Source of the DNA: Granulicella sp. | GTDB lineage: Bacteria; Acidobacteriota; Terriglobia; Terriglobales; Acidobacteriaceae | DNA: 23,908 nucleotides | Assembly (NCBI GenBank): GCA_003133205.1 | Contig: PKWK01000283.1 | Span: 1-23,908, forward strand | Direction: 5' to 3' | Made by a program: the position numbers and the translations under genes | Shown: positions 22,382 through 23,908 of the stretch, piece by piece | Numbering within the stretch: the first letter of the stretch is position 1 | Layout of the letters: every line of letters starts with the position of its first letter | The notes under the pieces: generated by a model | The model's input: only the letters and a program-made list of their open reading frames with translations | Told to the model about the DNA's origin: nothing | Databases searched by the model: none

Positions 22382-23602
22382 ATGATCGTCTCAAAGTTGA
22401 CCGAAAAATCTTCTTCTGTAAAGAGATCCGGTATGTCACGCAACTCATCTACCCGCTTTGCCTTTACCGGCAATCGGAGCGCTTCTAACAAGACGCCGCG
22501 CGAGATCAACCGCAATCTAGTCTTTAATCTGATTCGTACCCACCAGCCGGTTTCACGCGCCGACCTCGCCAGGCTCTCCGGTCTGCAGCGCAGCACTGTC
22601 TCCCTCATCGTAGAGATTCTCATCCGCGAGCGCTGGATCTTTGAAGGGTCGACAGGACGCCTGCCTCGCGGAAGACGCCCGACCTTCCTCCACCTCAACG
22701 ATCAGCGCGCCGTGATCGCCCTCGACATCCACACCTCGCAAACCACGGTTGCCGTGGTCGACCTGGGCGGCAAGATCGTCGCCCAGAACATCGTCGTTCT
22801 ACCGGACGATCCAAGCAAGGCCGTCGGTACGATCGTACGCGAGGTGAAGAAGGTTATCGCCAGCAACGGCCGCTCCTTCGATGGCATTGGGATCAGCGTT
22901 CCGGGACGCCCTGAGCCCAACCCCGAGCATCCCGTCTTTACACCCAGGATCAAGTGGTCCGTGCTGAGTTTGCAGACGCGGTTGCAGCGCGCCACTGGCT
23001 TGCGCGTCAAGATGGAGAATGTTGCCAACGGCTGCGTGCTCTCCGAAGTGTGGTTCGGCGACAGCGACGGCGTTCACGATCTGGTCGTGGTCAATGTCTC
23101 TGAAGGCATCGGCGCCGGCATCTTCGTCAACGGCCGCATTCTGCGGGGTAAGGATGGGATGGCGGGCGAGTTCGGCCACATCCAGATCGAAAGCGATGGG
23201 CCGCTCTGCGCCTGTGGGGGGACCGGCTGCTGGGAGAGCTTTGCTTCCAATCGCGCCGGGCTGCGATATTACCAGGAGCTCAGCGGCAAGCCAGCGCTGC
23301 CGACCTTTGAGTCGCTGTTGCGCCTGGCCCAGAGCGGCGATGCCGTCGCCATCAGCGCAATTGACAAGATGTTTCTGTACCTCGGGCGTGGTTTGCGTAT
23401 GATCGCCGCCGCACTGGCACCCACCGAAATTGTGGTGGTCGGGGAGATCACCAACGCCTGGTATCTTTTCGGGCCGAAGATTGAGGCCGAAATGAAGCAC
23501 AATTCGCTGCCCGGCAGCCCCAGACTGCGGCCTTCCGTGGAAGCGAGTACGGCTCGCCTGCGCAGTGCCGTTGCCCTGGTGATGAATGAAGGTTCTATCT
23601 AA
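22382..23602 (+). CDS. ROK-family transcriptional regulator
   Basis: ROK repressor/activator of about 406 residues. An N-terminal winged helix (about 42-95: NLVFNLIRTHQPVSRADLARLSGLQRSTVSLIVEILI) is fused to a ROK sugar-kinase-like domain. The zinc site is complete: His266 in FGHIQIES and Cys276, Cys278 and Cys283 in CACGGTGC, followed by WESF. The kinase catalytic Asp (normally ENDAN) is absent, the segment reading ENVANGCVLSE, so it should be a sensor and not a sugar kinase. The start is uncertain: ATG 22382 chosen, ATG 22433 (AAGAGA upstream) possible, and the frame opens at TTG 22304. It lies 10 nt before the GH88/105-like gene and after the transporter-reductase-hydrolase run, so it likely controls this locus in response to a sugar acid. 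Confidence 0.87.
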   Translation: MIVSKLTEKSSSVKRSGMSRNSSTRFAFTGNRSASNKTPREINRNLVFNLIRTHQPVSRADLARLSGLQRSTVSLIVEILIRERWIFEGSTGRLPRGRRPTFLHLNDQRAVIALDIHTSQTTVAVVDLGGKIVAQNIVVLPDDPSKAVGTIVREVKKVIASNGRSFDGIGISVPGRPEPNPEHPVFTPRIKWSVLSLQTRLQRATGLRVKMENVANGCVLSEVWFGDSDGVHDLVVVNVSEGIGAGIFVNGRILRGKDGMAGEFGHIQIESDGPLCACGGTGCWESFASNRAGLRYYQELSGKPALPTFESLLRLAQSGDAVAISAIDKMFLYLGRGLRMIAAALAPTEIVVVGEITNAWYLFGPKIEAEMKHNSLPGSPRLRPSVEASTARLRSAVALVMNEGSI

Positions 23603-23611
23603 AGGAATTCG

Positions 23612-23893
23612 ATGATGTTTGACTTTCCCGGAATCTGCGTCGCTGCGTGTTTGACGCTTTCTTCTCTAGTTGCCTCGTCTTGCGCGATGGCGCAGGTGGT
23701 TCAAGCGCAGAATGCGGCTGTGACTGCACCGTCGCCTGTAGATCGCGCCGCCGTGGGCGATGCTCCCGACGATCCGGGCCCCCTGGCGCACGATCTCTCA
23801 GCCAGGTTGAAGCCCACGGACATCCACGCCGCCATGAAGAAGGTCGCCGACTGGCAACTCCGCGTCGCCAAACCGAAGTTCAATCCGCAATAG
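23612..23893 (+). CDS. GH88/GH105-like unsaturated uronyl hydrolase, truncated N-terminal fragment
   Basis: Only 93 codons: a signal peptide (VAACLTLSSLVASSCAMAQ), a linker, then PLAHDLSARLKPTDIHAAMKKVADWQLRVAKPKFNPQ. This last segment matches the beginning of GH88/GH105 proteins (AMxKVADWQL), enzymes that remove the unsaturated uronic acid left by PL4 and heparinase-type lyases. The frame then hits TAG at 23891, followed by GGGGTATTTACTTGAC to the window end. The normal protein is roughly 350-450 residues long. The start has AAAGGAA upstream of ATGATG. Most likely the gene is interrupted here by an insertion or contig-end repeat. The family call from such a short piece is moderate. Confidence 0.6.
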   Translation: MMFDFPGICVAACLTLSSLVASSCAMAQVVQAQNAAVTAPSPVDRAAVGDAPDDPGPLAHDLSARLKPTDIHAAMKKVADWQLRVAKPKFNPQ

Positions 23894-23908
23894 GGGTATT
23901 TACTTGAC

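Noticed and set aside
1..23908. tRNA, rRNA, riboswitch or replication-origin signals
   Set aside because: I scanned by eye and found no cloverleaf, rRNA segment, known riboswitch core or clustered DnaA boxes that I could defend. A covariance-model scan would be decisive.

Overview
The window looks like a chromosomal segment, or a whole contig, from an Acidobacteriota member, most likely class Terriglobia. The evidence is lineage-typical families: a TIGR03435-type (DUF3738) soil-associated secreted protein, a TIGR03436-type VWFA-related protein and remnants of a large Oar-like TonB-dependent receptor. It also carries many intergenic palindromes of the GGGCTTCAGCCC type and a TGAGCGCAGCGAAG-type repeat. 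Base composition is GC-rich in genes, with a few strikingly AT-rich intergenic islands. This assignment is inference; no 16S or marker gene is present.

Layout. 1-389: gene graveyard, with a frameshifted c-type cytochrome fragment on the minus strand abutting the C-terminal end of an IS1595-type transposase on the plus strand; the latter runs in frame into a TolC/CzcC-type outer-membrane efflux protein (390-1688). 1721-2388: KDPG aldolase whose last ~45 codons are shifted out of frame. 2413-4683 (minus): secreted PL4-type rhamnogalacturonan lyase. 4862-5704: exported double-cupin protein. 5895-8415: CoA-transferase subunits A and B with a TIGR03435-family gene wedged between them. 8416-9152: 737-bp non-coding island with a structured element and five ~30-nt tandem repeats. 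9153-13859 (minus): four-gene leucine/acyl-CoA catabolic operon (carboxyltransferase beta subunit, acyl-CoA dehydrogenase, HMG-CoA lyase, methylglutaconyl-CoA hydratase-like). 14211-15824: VWFA-related protein. 15825-16965: gene debris, palindromes and a second copy of the structured element. 16966-18954 (minus): secreted heparinase II/III-type lyase. 19054-23893: MFS hexuronate-type transporter, SDR oxidoreductase, secreted alpha/beta hydrolase, ROK regulator and the truncated start of a GH88/GH105-like glycosidase.

How the genes fit together. The two ends form a uronate-polysaccharide utilisation theme: extracellular or periplasmic lyases (PL4, heparinase-like), an unsaturated-uronyl hydrolase-like gene, an uptake permease, a reductase, a ROK regulator and KDPG aldolase as the last catabolic step. 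There is no SusC/D pair in the window. The middle is a leucine-degradation block ending in acetoacetate, which the succinyl-CoA-type CoA transferase could activate. The biotin-carrying alpha subunit of methylcrotonyl-CoA carboxylase is absent, and the acyl-CoA dehydrogenase has its catalytic glutamate at the short-chain position rather than the isovaleryl position.

The most unusual signal is non-coding: two diverged copies (8751-9093 and 16543-16770) of an ordered element. It consists of a CGCGAA(TT) hairpin, an exact 26-nt block, an exact 15-nt box followed by a near-consensus -10, and a GC hairpin with T-rich tail; in copy 1 these are followed by a run of ~30-nt AT-rich repeats.
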